Shown here one piece after another: positions 1 through 9,025 of a DNA stretch of 61,045 nucleotides. The notes beneath the pieces were generated by a model. It saw nothing but the letters and a program-made list of their open reading frames with translations. It was not told where the DNA came from and ran no database searches. How positions within the stretch are numbered: position 1 is the first letter of the stretch; each line of letters opens with the position of its first letter. Both the position numbers and the translations under genes were made by a program. The stretch comes from Veillonella sp. AM51-8BH (GTDB taxonomy: Bacteria > Bacillota > Negativicutes > Veillonellales > Veillonellaceae): positions 1 through 61,045 of the forward strand of contig NZ_QSDY01000005.1 of NCBI RefSeq assembly GCF_003463825.1. Direction: 5' to 3'.

Positions 1-30
1 TAATTAAAGCCTTTCAAAAAGCTTTAATTA
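1..30. other. hairpin at window edge, possible terminator
   Basis: Two arms, AATTAAAGC and GCTTTAATT, face each other across about nine bases. The stem is AT-rich and lies downstream of the XRE gene, so it could end that transcript, but there is no clear T-run and the window edge cuts the context. From 31 to 174 I see only AT-rich DNA without a gene. Confidence 0.3.
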
Positions 31-174
31 TAGATATATAAAGCTAAAGAACACTCATAGTTCTCTATAAACGTTTCTCTAGGCTATATAAATATATTAT
101 AATATTGTCCTTACTGACTTACTATCTAGAACTCAAAATAGAGTTCACTTATTATGCAATTAATAATAGTCTTT

Positions 175-636
175 CTACTTTATGTTTCGTCGTGCCGCTA
201 AGCTACCAGTGCTGTTAGCTAGGCCCGCTCGATTGATATGTGGGTTCCCATGTTTGTACGTTTTTGGCTTGCTACTTTTATCTTCTACTTTTGATTTCTC
301 AAATTTAGTAAATAGATTATCTAGCTCGCGCAAGAGCGCACGTTTTTGTGAGTCTTTCAACTCGAATACTTCACCTTTATAGGCGATGTATTTATTTTTG
401 AGTACAGGACTGAGATCATAGATGGGCTCGTGTTGTTCTCCATTTACATCTAGCAGCTCATCCAAGGTCAATCCATAATAGCGAGACAGGGCACAGAGTG
501 TATCTAAATCTGGTTCGCGATACCCTGTTTCGTAATTTGAAAGCGCCGCATTACTGATACCTACGGCCTTTGCTACTTCGATTTGGCTTTTGCCCATGCG
601 CACGCGAGCACGCTTTAAGTTCTTATAAAACTGCAT
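175..636 (-). CDS. XRE-family helix-turn-helix transcriptional regulator
   Basis: Small DNA-binding regulator of about 153 residues. The N-terminal 60 residues form a Cro/CI-type HTH: the stretch SQIEVAKAVGISNAALSNYE carries the recognition helix and is followed by the usual REPDLDTLCALSRYYGL segment. The rest is a charged helix and a basic, low-complexity tail ending in ARRNIK, with no effector domain I recognise. ATG at 636 is chosen because an AGGTG ribosome site sits six bases before it; GTG 645 and ATG 642 are possible. It lies downstream of hemL, but an array of palindromes between the two genes suggests its own autoregulated promoter. Its target is unknown; control of the hem operon is possible but unproven. 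Confidence 0.85.
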   Translation of the reverse strand: MQFYKNLKRARVRMGKSQIEVAKAVGISNAALSNYETGYREPDLDTLCALSRYYGLTLDELLDVNGEQHEPIYDLSPVLKNKYIAYKGEVFELKDSQKRALLRELDNLFTKFEKSKVEDKSSKPKTYKHGNPHINRAGLANSTGSLAARRNIK

Positions 637-687
637 GTTCATCACCTACATCGATACATAAACAACTACAAACTATATATTTTATAA

Positions 688-756
688 TAATGTATCACTA
701 ATTTTTATAGTAGTGTATCACTAATCTTTATAGTAGTGTATCACTGATTTTTTTGA
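688..756. repeat. three tandem 23-bp repeats, each with a 13-bp palindrome (putative operator array)
   Basis: Units 688-710, 711-733 and 734-756. On the minus strand each carries TAGTGATACACTA or a one-base variant (CAGTGATACACTA, TAGTGATACATTA), i.e. TAGTG and CACTA around a 3-nt centre. The 23-bp spacing is close to two helical turns, so the sites would face roughly the same side of the DNA. The array lies directly upstream of the XRE gene and its third copy overlaps the hemL stop codon. Binding by the XRE protein is inferred. Confidence 0.7.
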
Positions 757-2032
757 AAGCTTCATCAGCAACGGCTAATGTGCGTTCGATTTCACTACTC
801 TTATGGCAGATAGATACGAAGTTACTTTCATAAGGGCTTGGCGCATAGTAGATACCATGGCTCAAATTATGGTGGAAGAACATTTTGAATTGTTCTTCGT
901 TGCAAGATGCTGCATCATCGAAGTTCTTAACTGGTTTATCAGTGAAGAAGATGGTGAACATGGAGCCTACCCGTTGCACGACAACAGGCACATTGTATTG
1001 AGCTGCCAAGCGTTCAAAACCTTCACAAAGGGCTATGGTTGCATCTTCAACTTGTTTAAAAATTGTTGGGTCGCGTTGCAAAATGGAAAGCGTTGCAAGA
1101 CCAGAGGTAACGGCAATAGGGTTACCGCTTAATGTACCGGCTTGGTAAATAGGACCAGCTGGTGCAATTTGGTTCATAATCTCACGAGCACCGCCAAATA
1201 CAGCGAGTGGCATGCCACCGCCAACGATTTTACCAAGGCATGTAAGGTCAGGTTTAATATTGTAACGTTTTTGTGCACCGCCGCTGCTAGCGCGGAAGCC
1301 ACACATTACTTCGTCAAAGATCAATAATGCACCATGAGCCTTAGTTACTTCACGCAAAGTTTCAAGGAAGCCTGGTTCTGGAGGCACGCAGCCCATGTTG
1401 CCTGCTACAGGTTCTACGATGATAGCCGCAATAGTATCGCCTATCTCGTCGAATAATTTGCGAACCGCATCAGAGTCATTGTACGGCAAGGTTATGGTGT
1501 TTTCTGCTACACCTTGAGGAACACCAGGGCTGTCTGGCACGCCAAAGGTAGCAAGGCCAGAACCAGCTTTTACCAAGAGCGCATCACTATGACCATGGTA
1601 ACAGCCAACGAATTTTACGATACGATCGCGACCAGTATAGCCACGAGCTACGCGCAAGGCACTCATAGTTGCCTCAGTACCAGAGTTAACGAGGCGGATA
1701 ACCTCCATAGATGGCATGAAGGCTTGCACCTTTTTCGCCAATTCTGTTTCTAGCAATGTAGGTGCGCCATAGCTAGTACCGCGAGGAATCGCCTCTTGCA
1801 AGCTAGCGATAACCTCAGGGTTCGCATGGCCCAAAATCATAGGACCCCAGCTCAACACATAGTCGATGTATTCGTTGTTATCGATATCATAAATACGGCT
1901 GCCGCTAGCGCTGCTGATAAACGGAGGGTTAGAACCTACACTGCGGTAGGAACGAACCGGACTGTTTACGCCGCCTGGCATATAACGTTTAGCCTCTTCA
2001 AAGGCCTTTTCAGATTTACCGAGTTGGAACAT
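728..2032 (-). CDS. hemL: glutamate-1-semialdehyde 2,1-aminomutase
   Basis: PLP enzyme that converts glutamate-1-semialdehyde to 5-aminolevulinate, the second step of the C5 route. It is 434 residues, normal for the family. The N-terminus (KAFEEAKRYMPGGVNSPVR) and the NSGTEATMSALRVARG segment that holds PLP are typical. The catalytic Schiff-base lysine is in CLGKIVGGGMP near residue 268. It is the last gene of the tetrapyrrole operon, 9 nt after hemB, and takes the product of HemA encoded upstream in the same operon. The last codons overlap the repeat array in front of the XRE gene. Confidence 0.96.
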   Translation of the reverse strand: MFQLGKSEKAFEEAKRYMPGGVNSPVRSYRSVGSNPPFISSASGSRIYDIDNNEYIDYVLSWGPMILGHANPEVIASLQEAIPRGTSYGAPTLLETELAKKVQAFMPSMEVIRLVNSGTEATMSALRVARGYTGRDRIVKFVGCYHGHSDALLVKAGSGLATFGVPDSPGVPQGVAENTITLPYNDSDAVRKLFDEIGDTIAAIIVEPVAGNMGCVPPEPGFLETLREVTKAHGALLIFDEVMCGFRASSGGAQKRYNIKPDLTCLGKIVGGGMPLAVFGGAREIMNQIAPAGPIYQAGTLSGNPIAVTSGLATLSILQRDPTIFKQVEDATIALCEGFERLAAQYNVPVVVQRVGSMFTIFFTDKPVKNFDDAASCNEEQFKMFFHHNLSHGIYYAPSPYESNFVSICHKSSEIERTLAVADEAFKKISDTLL

Positions 2033-2041
2033 GGTTTCTCC

Positions 2042-3016
2042 TTACTTTTGTAACCATTTAGCAATATCTATAGCATGGTACGTAATGATGATTTTAGCAC
2101 CAGCGCGCTTCATGGAAAGCATTGTTTCCATAACGAGGCGTTCTTCGTCGATAAGACCAGCTGCTGCAGCGGATTTAACCATTGCATATTCGCCAGACAC
2201 ATTGTATACCGCTACAGGTAATTCATAGCGGTCACGTGTTTCGCGAACGATATCCAAGTAGGATAAGGCTGGTTTAATCATAATAATATCTGCACCTTCA
2301 GCGATATCCAGCTCGATTTCTCTGAAAGCTTCTAAGCGATTAGCTGGGTCCATTTGATAGGACTTGCGATCACCAAATTTAGGAGCCGAGTTAACAGCAC
2401 CACGGAATGGACCATAGTAAGCAGATGCGTATTTTGCGGCATAGCTCATGATAGATACATTTGTATAACCAGCTGCATCAAGGGATTCACGGATAGCACC
2501 TACACGGCCGTCCATCATATCGGATGGGGCCACCATATGAGCACCGGCTTCCGCTTGGCTTACCGCTACTTTACAGAGCAATGGCAATGTTTCATCATTT
2601 AAGATTTCATGGTCATCAATCATGCCACAATGGCCTGTTGTAGTATATTGGCACAAGCACACATCAGCTACGACCAATAGATTTGGCACAGCTGCACGGA
2701 TAGCTTTAATAGCTTGTTGTACAGGTTGGGACATATCCCATGCGGAGGAACCTTGTTCGTCCTTATATGTAGGAATACCGAAGATTTCTACGCCAAGAAT
2801 ACCAAGATCATATACCTCTTGAGCCATTTTTACAGCTTCATCAACGGATAAGTGGTATTGGCCTGGCAACGTATCGATTTCTTTTTTGATACCTTCACCA
2901 GGAACGATAAATAGTGGATAAATTAAATCAGTTACGTCGAGTGTCGTTTCGCGTACCAAATCACGCATTTCTGGATTGATACGCAAGCGGCGAGGACGGT
3001 ATGTTAAATCGTACAT
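2042..3016 (-). CDS. hemB: porphobilinogen synthase (delta-aminolevulinic acid dehydratase)
   Basis: Condenses two 5-aminolevulinate molecules to porphobilinogen. It is 324 residues, the usual length. The two active-site lysines can be placed in SYAAKYASAYYGPFR and DIIMIKPALSYLD. The stretch VCLCQYTTTGHCG has the Cys-x-Cys-x7-Cys spacing of the zinc-binding form of the enzyme. It lies 9 nt after the hemD part of cobA-hemD and shortly before hemL, so it is translated within the same operon. Confidence 0.96.
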   Translation of the reverse strand: MYDLTYRPRRLRINPEMRDLVRETTLDVTDLIYPLFIVPGEGIKKEIDTLPGQYHLSVDEAVKMAQEVYDLGILGVEIFGIPTYKDEQGSSAWDMSQPVQQAIKAIRAAVPNLLVVADVCLCQYTTTGHCGMIDDHEILNDETLPLLCKVAVSQAEAGAHMVAPSDMMDGRVGAIRESLDAAGYTNVSIMSYAAKYASAYYGPFRGAVNSAPKFGDRKSYQMDPANRLEAFREIELDIAEGADIIMIKPALSYLDIVRETRDRYELPVAVYNVSGEYAMVKSAAAAGLIDEERLVMETMLSMKRAGAKIIITYHAIDIAKWLQK

Positions 3017-3025
3017 GTAATCCTC

Positions 3026-4533
3026 CTAAATGTCCTTTACAATAGCATTTACCAAGCCATCAGTTGTATATACATCGCTGATGACAGCAGGTTTAAGACC
3101 TGCACTCATAGCTGTAGCAGCTGTGATAGGTCCGATGCAAGCAATCTTAGTATTGCCTAATAGTTTCAATGCATCATCGCCCAACAATTGAATTGTATTG
3201 GTTACTGTAGAGGAACTTGTAAACGTAATATAGTCTACAGTACCTGCAGTTAATGCATTTACTAATGCTTCTTGTTGAGATGTATCTTGTGTCGTTTCAT
3301 ATAAACGCAAAATATCTACATCTATATCATGATGACGCAAAGAGCGTGGAATTACGTCGCGCGCTACTTTTGGTTGAATCAAGAGTACGGAGTCCCCTGC
3401 TTTGAGTTCTTCTTCAAGAGCCTTTACAGCAGATTCAGCTTTGTAGTCTACAGGAATAATATCTGGTACGATGCCGTATTTTTGAAGTTCACGAGCTGTA
3501 GCACAGCCGATAGCGGCCACTTTAGAATTACCTAATGCACGTGTATCCTTGCCCTCTTTGTAAAGAGCATCAAAGAAGTAACGAACTCCTTCACCAGAAG
3601 TGAATACGATGCATTGGTATTGTTTTGTATTATTGATAATGCGTTTATCTTCATCAAACAACTCCAATGGAGATGTTTTAATCGCTGCCGCTTCTACTAC
3701 ATTAGCACCTTGAGCTGCTAATTTTTCGCGGAATGCACTAGCTTGGGAGCGAGCGCGTGTAACTACAATAGTTTTGCCGAATAAAGGTTTATTATCGAAC
3801 CATTGTAATTTTTCACGAGGTTAACTACATCGCCTACTACAATGATAGCTGGCGCTTTTAGTTGTGCCTTTTCTACGTCTTCTACTACATGTTCAAGGGT
3901 AGATACGAGAACTTCTTGAACTGTTTTTGTACCCCAACGAACAAGCGCTACTGGTGTAGAAGCTGGGCGTCCATGAGCCATCAATTTTTCTGCAATGGTA
4001 GGCAAGTTGCCAACACCCATTACAAAGCAAAGTGTATCTACCGCTGTAGCAAGGCCTTCCCAATGAATGCCAGATACGGCTTTAGTTGGATCCTCATGAC
4101 CGGTTACAACCGCAAAGGATGTAGCCATAGCGCGTTGTGTTACAGGAATACCTGCATAAGCAGGGGCTGCAATTGGAGATGTTACGCCTGGTACGAATTC
4201 AAATGGTACACCAGCTTCCCCAAGAGCCATCGCCTCTTCACCACCGCGACCGAACACGAGTGGATCACCGCCCTTTAAGCGCGCTACGATTTTACCTTCT
4301 TTACCTTTTTGAACTAACAGCTCATTAATTTCCCATTGGTGCATGGTGTGATCTTTACATTGTTTACCAGCGTAAATCAACTCTGCATCTGGGCGAGCCC
4401 ATTCTAACAAATGAGCATCTGCTAAATAGTCATATACAATTACATCTGCTTTTTCAATACATTCGCGACCCTTTACAGTAATGAGTTTAACATCGCCAGG
4501 GCCTGCACCGATTAGATATACCATACCTGTCAT
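3026..4533 (-). CDS. cobA-hemD: fused uroporphyrinogen-III C-methyltransferase / uroporphyrinogen-III synthase, frameshifted
   Basis: The N-terminal half is CobA (SUMT): VYLIGAGPGD and VARLKGGDPLVFGRGGEE are the SAM-binding motifs. It methylates uroporphyrinogen III to precorrin-2, towards cobamides and sirohaem. The C-terminal half is HemD, which closes hydroxymethylbilane to uroporphyrinogen III. As read, CobA loses frame after VGDVVNL at about 3817 and stops at 3763. Adding one base restores the expected REKLQWF and runs on through GKTIVVTRAR into the HemD frame (open to 3026). CobA-HemD fusions are common in anaerobic Firmicutes, so I read one gene of about 500 codons. The ATG overlaps the hemC stop (ATGA). 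Confidence 0.9.
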
Positions 4534-5468
4534 TTTATGATTCCTTCCTCTATGAGAGCATCCACAATATGTTTGCCCCCTTCTTCATATAAGGCTTTCG
4601 CAAGATTTTTACCAAGAATTTCAGCTTTTTTTGCTGGGCCAGAAATTTCTCCTTCGTATACCGTTTTACCGTCGAGGGACGCAATCATGGCCTTTAAGGT
4701 CAATTGACCTTTATTAATAGTACCATGTACCCCCATCGGCACTTGGCAACCACCATTTAACTGACGCAAGAAGCCGCGTTCCCCTTCAACAGCATAGCGT
4801 GTAGCTTCGTCGTTAATAGGATCTAGCATTTCAAGCATTTCCGTATCGTCAGCACGACACTCGATAGCAAGTGCCCCTTGACCAACAGCAGGAATCATTT
4901 CATCGGCTTTAAATACTTGGGTAATTTGATCATCTAAGCCCAACCGTTTAAGACCGGCTTGTGCCAAGATAACGCCATCTAGTTTTTCTGTTTCAATCTT
5001 ACTCAAACGAGTTTGTACATTACCGCGGATAACCTCGACCTTAAGGTCTGGACGGACATGCAATAATTGCGCTTGACGGCGCAAGCTACTTGTACCGACG
5101 CGAGCACCTTCAGGCAATTTATCTAATGTTTTATACATAGGGCTCACAAGCGCATCGTAAGGCACTTCACGAGCAGAGATAGCACCTAGAGTAAGTCCTT
5201 CTGGCAACTCTGTAGGCATATCTTTCAAGCTATGTACGGCGATATCAATGTCGCCTTTATGCATGGCCTCTTCTAATTCAGCTGTAAACAAACCTTTACC
5301 ACCAACTTGAGCCAGTGGTTTTTCCAAGATACGGTCCCCTTTTGTATTAAAGTGAACTAGCTCGACCGTAATGTTTGGGTACAGACGTTGTAACTCTGCA
5401 CTAATATGTTCAGCCTGCCATAGGGCAAGGGCACTTTTTCGCGTGCCGATTCGAATATGGTCTCTCAT
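4530..5468 (-). CDS. hemC: hydroxymethylbilane synthase (porphobilinogen deaminase)
   Basis: Polymerises four porphobilinogens to hydroxymethylbilane. The protein opens with IRIGTRKSALALWQAEH, typical of the family, and LRQLNGGCQVPMGVHG holds the cysteine that carries the dipyrromethane cofactor. I choose ATG 5468 because AAGAAGG sits seven bases upstream of it; a TTG at 5489 would add seven residues (MRKKAKA) that include the ribosome site. It begins 5 nt after the hemA stop and its stop overlaps the cobA start, so translation is probably coupled. Confidence 0.95.
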   Translation of the reverse strand: MRDHIRIGTRKSALALWQAEHISAELQRLYPNITVELVHFNTKGDRILEKPLAQVGGKGLFTAELEEAMHKGDIDIAVHSLKDMPTELPEGLTLGAISAREVPYDALVSPMYKTLDKLPEGARVGTSSLRRQAQLLHVRPDLKVEVIRGNVQTRLSKIETEKLDGVILAQAGLKRLGLDDQITQVFKADEMIPAVGQGALAIECRADDTEMLEMLDPINDEATRYAVEGERGFLRQLNGGCQVPMGVHGTINKGQLTLKAMIASLDGKTVYEGEISGPAKKAEILGKNLAKALYEEGGKHIVDALIEEGIIK

Positions 5469-5472
5469 GGCC

Positions 5473-6743
5473 TTAGCCTTCTTTCTCAAGATTAAACATA
5501 TCTTTGAATAAATCCCAGTACAAACCTTCTTCCTCTGTACCAGCGATTTCGTTAAAGTGAATCATCGGTTCACGCAACATTTTGCGGATGATCATGCGAC
5601 TCATAGAGTCCATAATACGACGCTCCTTATTGGAAATATCAGGCAATTTCGCTAATGCGCGATGTAACTCACGACGGCGAATGCGCTCTGCTTTTTCCGT
5701 GAGCAATGCCATCATAGGGCGCACCGTTAAATAGCTCAATTTGTCTAATAGTTCTTCAATAGCTTCGTGAATGATTGGTTCCGCACGACGAGCTTCCTCT
5801 TCGCGCTGTGCCTTATTCTCTTCGACTACACTTTCAAGGGAGTCGATATTGAATAAATAAATACCATCCATATCTGCTACAGCAGGATCGATATCGCGTG
5901 GTACCGCAATATCAATCATAACGATTGGCTCACCTTTGCGAAGGGAGGTAATTTTCTTTGCTTCACGCTCAGTAATAATATAGTGCGGCGCCCTGTAGAT
6001 GTAATGAGGATATCCGCATCTTTAGCGTAATCTACAAAGTGATCTAGCTTAACAGCTTTACCATTAAATCGCTCAGCTAAAGCCTCTGCCTTGGTAAAGG
6101 TTCTATTAGATACGAAAATCGTTTTTACGCCCTTTGCTTGTAGGTGCGTTGCGGTCAACTCGCTCATTGTACCAGCACCTAAGATGAGTACCGTCGCCTC
6201 AGATAATGGTTTATCTAAACTATCCTCAGCGAGGTTAACAGCCGTATAGCTCACAGATACTGGCGTATTAGCAATACCTGTATTCGTGCGAACCTTTTTA
6301 CCAACACTGATAGCGCGTTGGAACAAAATATTGAAAATCGTGCCTGTGCAACCTGCGCTATAAGCTTGAATATAAGCCCCTTTTAATTGGCTCAAAATTT
6401 GACCTTCCCCCAGCACAAGGGAATCAAGACTTGCAGATACGCGGAATAAATGCTCGATGCAATCTCGTCCTTCATAATAGAAAAACGCATCTTCATCGAT
6501 GTGGTCGGCACCTTTTAAATCCTTTAACACGGCCAACATATATTCTTTAGGGAACTCTACACCTTCTAAGGCCGCATAGATTTCAGTTCTATTGCATGTA
6601 GACAAAATAACGCATTCTGCTACACAGTCGAATTCATAGAGGCGGTTCAGTGCTGAAGCGACCTCGTCCTTATCAAACGAGAAACGTTCACGCACCGCAA
6701 CAGCAGCACTTCTATGATTTAGACCTAATACCACTAATTTCAT
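5473..6743 (-). CDS. hemA: glutamyl-tRNA reductase, frameshifted
   Basis: First enzyme of the C5 pathway; reduces Glu-tRNA(Glu) to glutamate-1-semialdehyde with NADPH. The N-terminal part has VLGLNHRSAAVAVRE and STCNRTEIYA, whose cysteine is catalytic, then GAGTMSELTATHL in the NADPH domain. At 5991-5993 the frame breaks after LITSTG. One extra G in the G-run there gives APHYIITEREAKKITSLR and joins smoothly to the C-terminal part (IDIAVPRDIDPAV, open to 5473), which has the dimerisation helices. Total length is then about 423 residues, normal for HemA. ATG 6743 is preferred, 10 nt after GGAG; TTG 6749 is possible. It overlaps the end of the sirC-like gene. Confidence 0.9.
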
Positions 6744-7359
6744 GGTCAAGTTTCTCCTCTATAGTCATCCACTCTCCCTTGAGAATGGCTTCAAATGTTT
6801 CTACAGTCAGATGGTTTCGCCAAAATTTCTGTCGAGCCTCTGGAGTAGGAAGTAGTAACTTTACTTCTTCTCTAAATATTTTAAGTCTAGGCATAGCCTT
6901 TTGCAACTGACCATAACGATTCATCATATCTTGCCTTATGAGGCGATTGATACGAGGCCCTACGTTATTAGCGCTAATAGCAATATGAAGATCGCCTAGT
7001 TCAAGGGATGAAGGCACAGTAAATCTGCACGCTCTAGGGTCATCACTGCGATTAGTCCAAACGCGGTGTTTTTTCCCCATATCATATAACGTATCGTTTA
7101 ATTCGCCATTATCTGTGCAGATAAAGAACAAACTGCTCGTTATAATGTGGTGTTCATCGTCCATTGTGAAAGCACGGTCGTACCAGGTGATACGATTATC
7201 CTTTGACCATTGGCAAATCCTATCTGTTACAGTGGGAGCAATTACGACAATGTTGCACGGCTCATCAATAAAGAGCTGTATTCGTCGCTCTGCCACCTCT
7301 CCGCCGCCTACGAATAGGATTGTATCTTCTGTTGTAGATTGAAATGTTATGGATACCAT
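6712..7359 (-). CDS. precorrin-2 dehydrogenase-like (sirohaem synthase N-terminal domain) protein
   Basis: About 215 residues resembling the NAD-binding module of CysG/Met8/SirC, which oxidises precorrin-2 to sirohydrochlorin. Visible are the dinucleotide motif LFVGGGEVAERR near residue 15, VVIAPTV after the second strand, and FTVPSSLELGDLHIAISANN, the usual P-x-x-x-x-x-G-x-L-x-I-A-I-S pattern. The C-terminal 70 residues are poorly conserved to my eye. It is the first gene of the tetrapyrrole operon and its 3' end overlaps the hemA start by about 30 nt. Whether it also chelates cobalt or iron cannot be read from sequence. It would act directly after CobA. Confidence 0.8.
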   Translation of the reverse strand: MVSITFQSTTEDTILFVGGGEVAERRIQLFIDEPCNIVVIAPTVTDRICQWSKDNRITWYDRAFTMDDEHHIITSSLFFICTDNGELNDTLYDMGKKHRVWTNRSDDPRACRFTVPSSLELGDLHIAISANNVGPRINRLIRQDMMNRYGQLQKAMPRLKIFREEVKLLLPTPEARQKFWRNHLTVETFEAILKGEWMTIEEKLDHEISGIRSKS

Positions 7360-7377
7360 GGTTGTCCTACTATATGT

Positions 7378-7409
7378 AAAAAAATCGGCTTGATGGTCAA
7401 GCCGATTTT
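7378..7409 (-). terminator. intrinsic terminator after ylmH
   Basis: A perfect 13-bp stem (arms 7381-7393 and 7397-7409) with a 3-nt loop, followed on the minus strand by a run of T. It separates the ylm cluster from the tetrapyrrole operon. Confidence 0.9.
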
Positions 7410-7416
7410 CAATTGC

Positions 7417-8202
7417 CTACATGAATCGTTTCAGATATACGCCGATACGCCCCTTACGAGATGTACCTGTAATGGCTTCTACCTTCATTCGGCCACGACC
7501 ACGCATAGAAATCACATCCCCTTCTTTAACTTCTTGGGATGCACCCTTAGCTGGTTGCCAGTTTACTTGCAATAATCCTGCATTTATAGCGCTTACCAAT
7601 TTAGTACGAGACACGCTAAAACCAGAACTTGCCACCGCATCTAAGCGCAAAGAAGCAACTGTAGTGCGGACTTCTTTAATTTTTTCTTCTTTTGGTGCAA
7701 TATCTGATAGCTCAATAGCCTCTACAGATACGGAAACCATAGCAATTTTTGTGAAGTTTTGAATCACGAAGTCTGCTACGCTTTCATCCACCAAAATTTG
7801 AGCGCCCCCTTGTTGGACGATAACGTCCCCAAATTTGGAGCGATCAATGCCGAGCCCCATCAAGGAGCCAAGCACATCGCGATGGGTAAGCAATCGGAAC
7901 CGTGGGTCCCAATTTACCTTAAGGGCGCGAATGCCCATGTCCACAGTACCGTTAAAGTCGCTATCTACAAAGGCGATGCGGATACGTTCCGCCCCTTCAT
8001 AGCCACCGTCTGTCTTAACGATAAGCTGTGGGTAGTTAGCCTTGATTGCGTCTGCAATGACAAGGCCTGCAGGACTCGTAAAGTCCGCCACGCGATAGGG
8101 GCGACCTTTTACAACCTGCTCAGCCAAGTCAAGCATGCGACGAGCTTCCTCACCGCTACCACTGGCTTCAAAATATCGTATTAATTTACTAGTATCTGCC
8201 AA
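7417..8202 (-). CDS. ylmH: YlmH-type S4-domain RNA-binding protein
   Basis: About 261 residues with an S4 RNA-binding domain near the C-terminus (LRLDAVASSGFSVSRTKLV then KEGDVISMRGRGRMKVEAI) behind the YlmH N-terminal domain (LTHRDVLGSLMGLGIDRSKFGD). YlmH lies beside sepF in many Firmicutes, and its family binds ribosomal particles and helps stalled-ribosome rescue. The start is TTG at 8202, 2 nt after the proC stop, with a weak GGGGAAAT ribosome site. It is the last gene of the cluster. Confidence 0.9.
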   Translation of the reverse strand: MADTSKLIRYFEASGSGEEARRMLDLAEQVVKGRPYRVADFTSPAGLVIADAIKANYPQLIVKTDGGYEGAERIRIAFVDSDFNGTVDMGIRALKVNWDPRFRLLTHRDVLGSLMGLGIDRSKFGDVIVQQGGAQILVDESVADFVIQNFTKIAMVSVSVEAIELSDIAPKEEKIKEVRTTVASLRLDAVASSGFSVSRTKLVSAINAGLLQVNWQPAKGASQEVKEGDVISMRGRGRMKVEAITGTSRKGRIGVYLKRFM

Positions 8203-8204
8203 AA

Positions 8205-8999
8205 TTATTTCCCCAATTCATTCGACCGAGCAAGACATGCTACTACGCCGTCTTGGAGAGCACTGCGAAGTCCACCTTTTTCCATGGCACCAATACCGGC
8301 AATGGTCGTGCCACCTGGACTTGTTACTTGATCTCGTAATACTGCTGGATGATTGCCACTTTCAAGAGCCATCTTGCCTGCACCGTACATCGTTTGAGCC
8401 GCTGCCTTGATTGCCAAGTGACGAGGCAATCCGATGCGAACGCCCGCATCAGCTAACGCATCAAGAATGACGAACATATAGCCAGGGCCCGCACCAGATA
8501 GTGCACCTAAGCGATCTAAATCAGCTTCGCTTACCACGGCCACTTCGCCGACAGCCTCAAACAAGGCTTGGACATCACGACCAAGGTCTGTATGTACATC
8601 ATCCCCTGCAAGAGCCGTCATGCCTACACCGATAGAAGCCGGTGTATTTGGCATAGCTCTAAACCAGTTAGCTTGCGGAATTGCAGCATCTAGAGTATCT
8701 AAGGTGATACCTGCAGCAACGGAAATCATAACAGTCCCATAAGGTACTTCTTTTAACGTCTCTAATACAGATGGTAACACTTGTGGTTTTACGGCCAATA
8801 AAATGGTATTGTACTCGTTTACATTAGGCAATGTAGTAAAACCTACTACACCGAGCTCCTCAGTTAGAGCCTTACATTGTTCTTCGCGACGCACGAGAAT
8901 GTGTGTATCACTTGCTTTCAACACGCCATGCTGTAATGCACCGCGCAATAGAGCGCCACCCATTGAGCCAACGCCGATAAATAAGGTTTTACCTAACAT
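8205..8999 (-). CDS. proC: pyrroline-5-carboxylate reductase
   Basis: Last step of proline synthesis: reduces pyrroline-5-carboxylate with NAD(P)H. About 264 residues, normal. The N-terminal Rossmann motif is FIGVGSMGGALLRG, and the family signature LSGAGPGYMFVILDALADAG followed by GLPR is intact. ATG 8999 is preferred because GGTGGTG lies just ahead; a start at 9014 would place the ribosome site inside the gene. It sits between sepF and ylmH, an arrangement found in several Firmicutes, although its chemistry has no link to division. Confidence 0.95.
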   Translation of the reverse strand: MLGKTLFIGVGSMGGALLRGALQHGVLKASDTHILVRREEQCKALTEELGVVGFTTLPNVNEYNTILLAVKPQVLPSVLETLKEVPYGTVMISVAAGITLDTLDAAIPQANWFRAMPNTPASIGVGMTALAGDDVHTDLGRDVQALFEAVGEVAVVSEADLDRLGALSGAGPGYMFVILDALADAGVRIGLPRHLAIKAAAQTMYGAGKMALESGNHPAVLRDQVTSPGGTTIAGIGAMEKGGLRSALQDGVVACLARSNELGK

Positions 9000-9025
9000 C
9001 GTTGTCACCACCATTTATAGAGAAA

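Noticed and set aside
3763..5993. Programmed frameshifting in cobA-hemD and hemA
   Set aside because: No shared slippery heptamer or downstream stem is evident, and the same one-base loss affects unrelated genes such as rplD and pgl.
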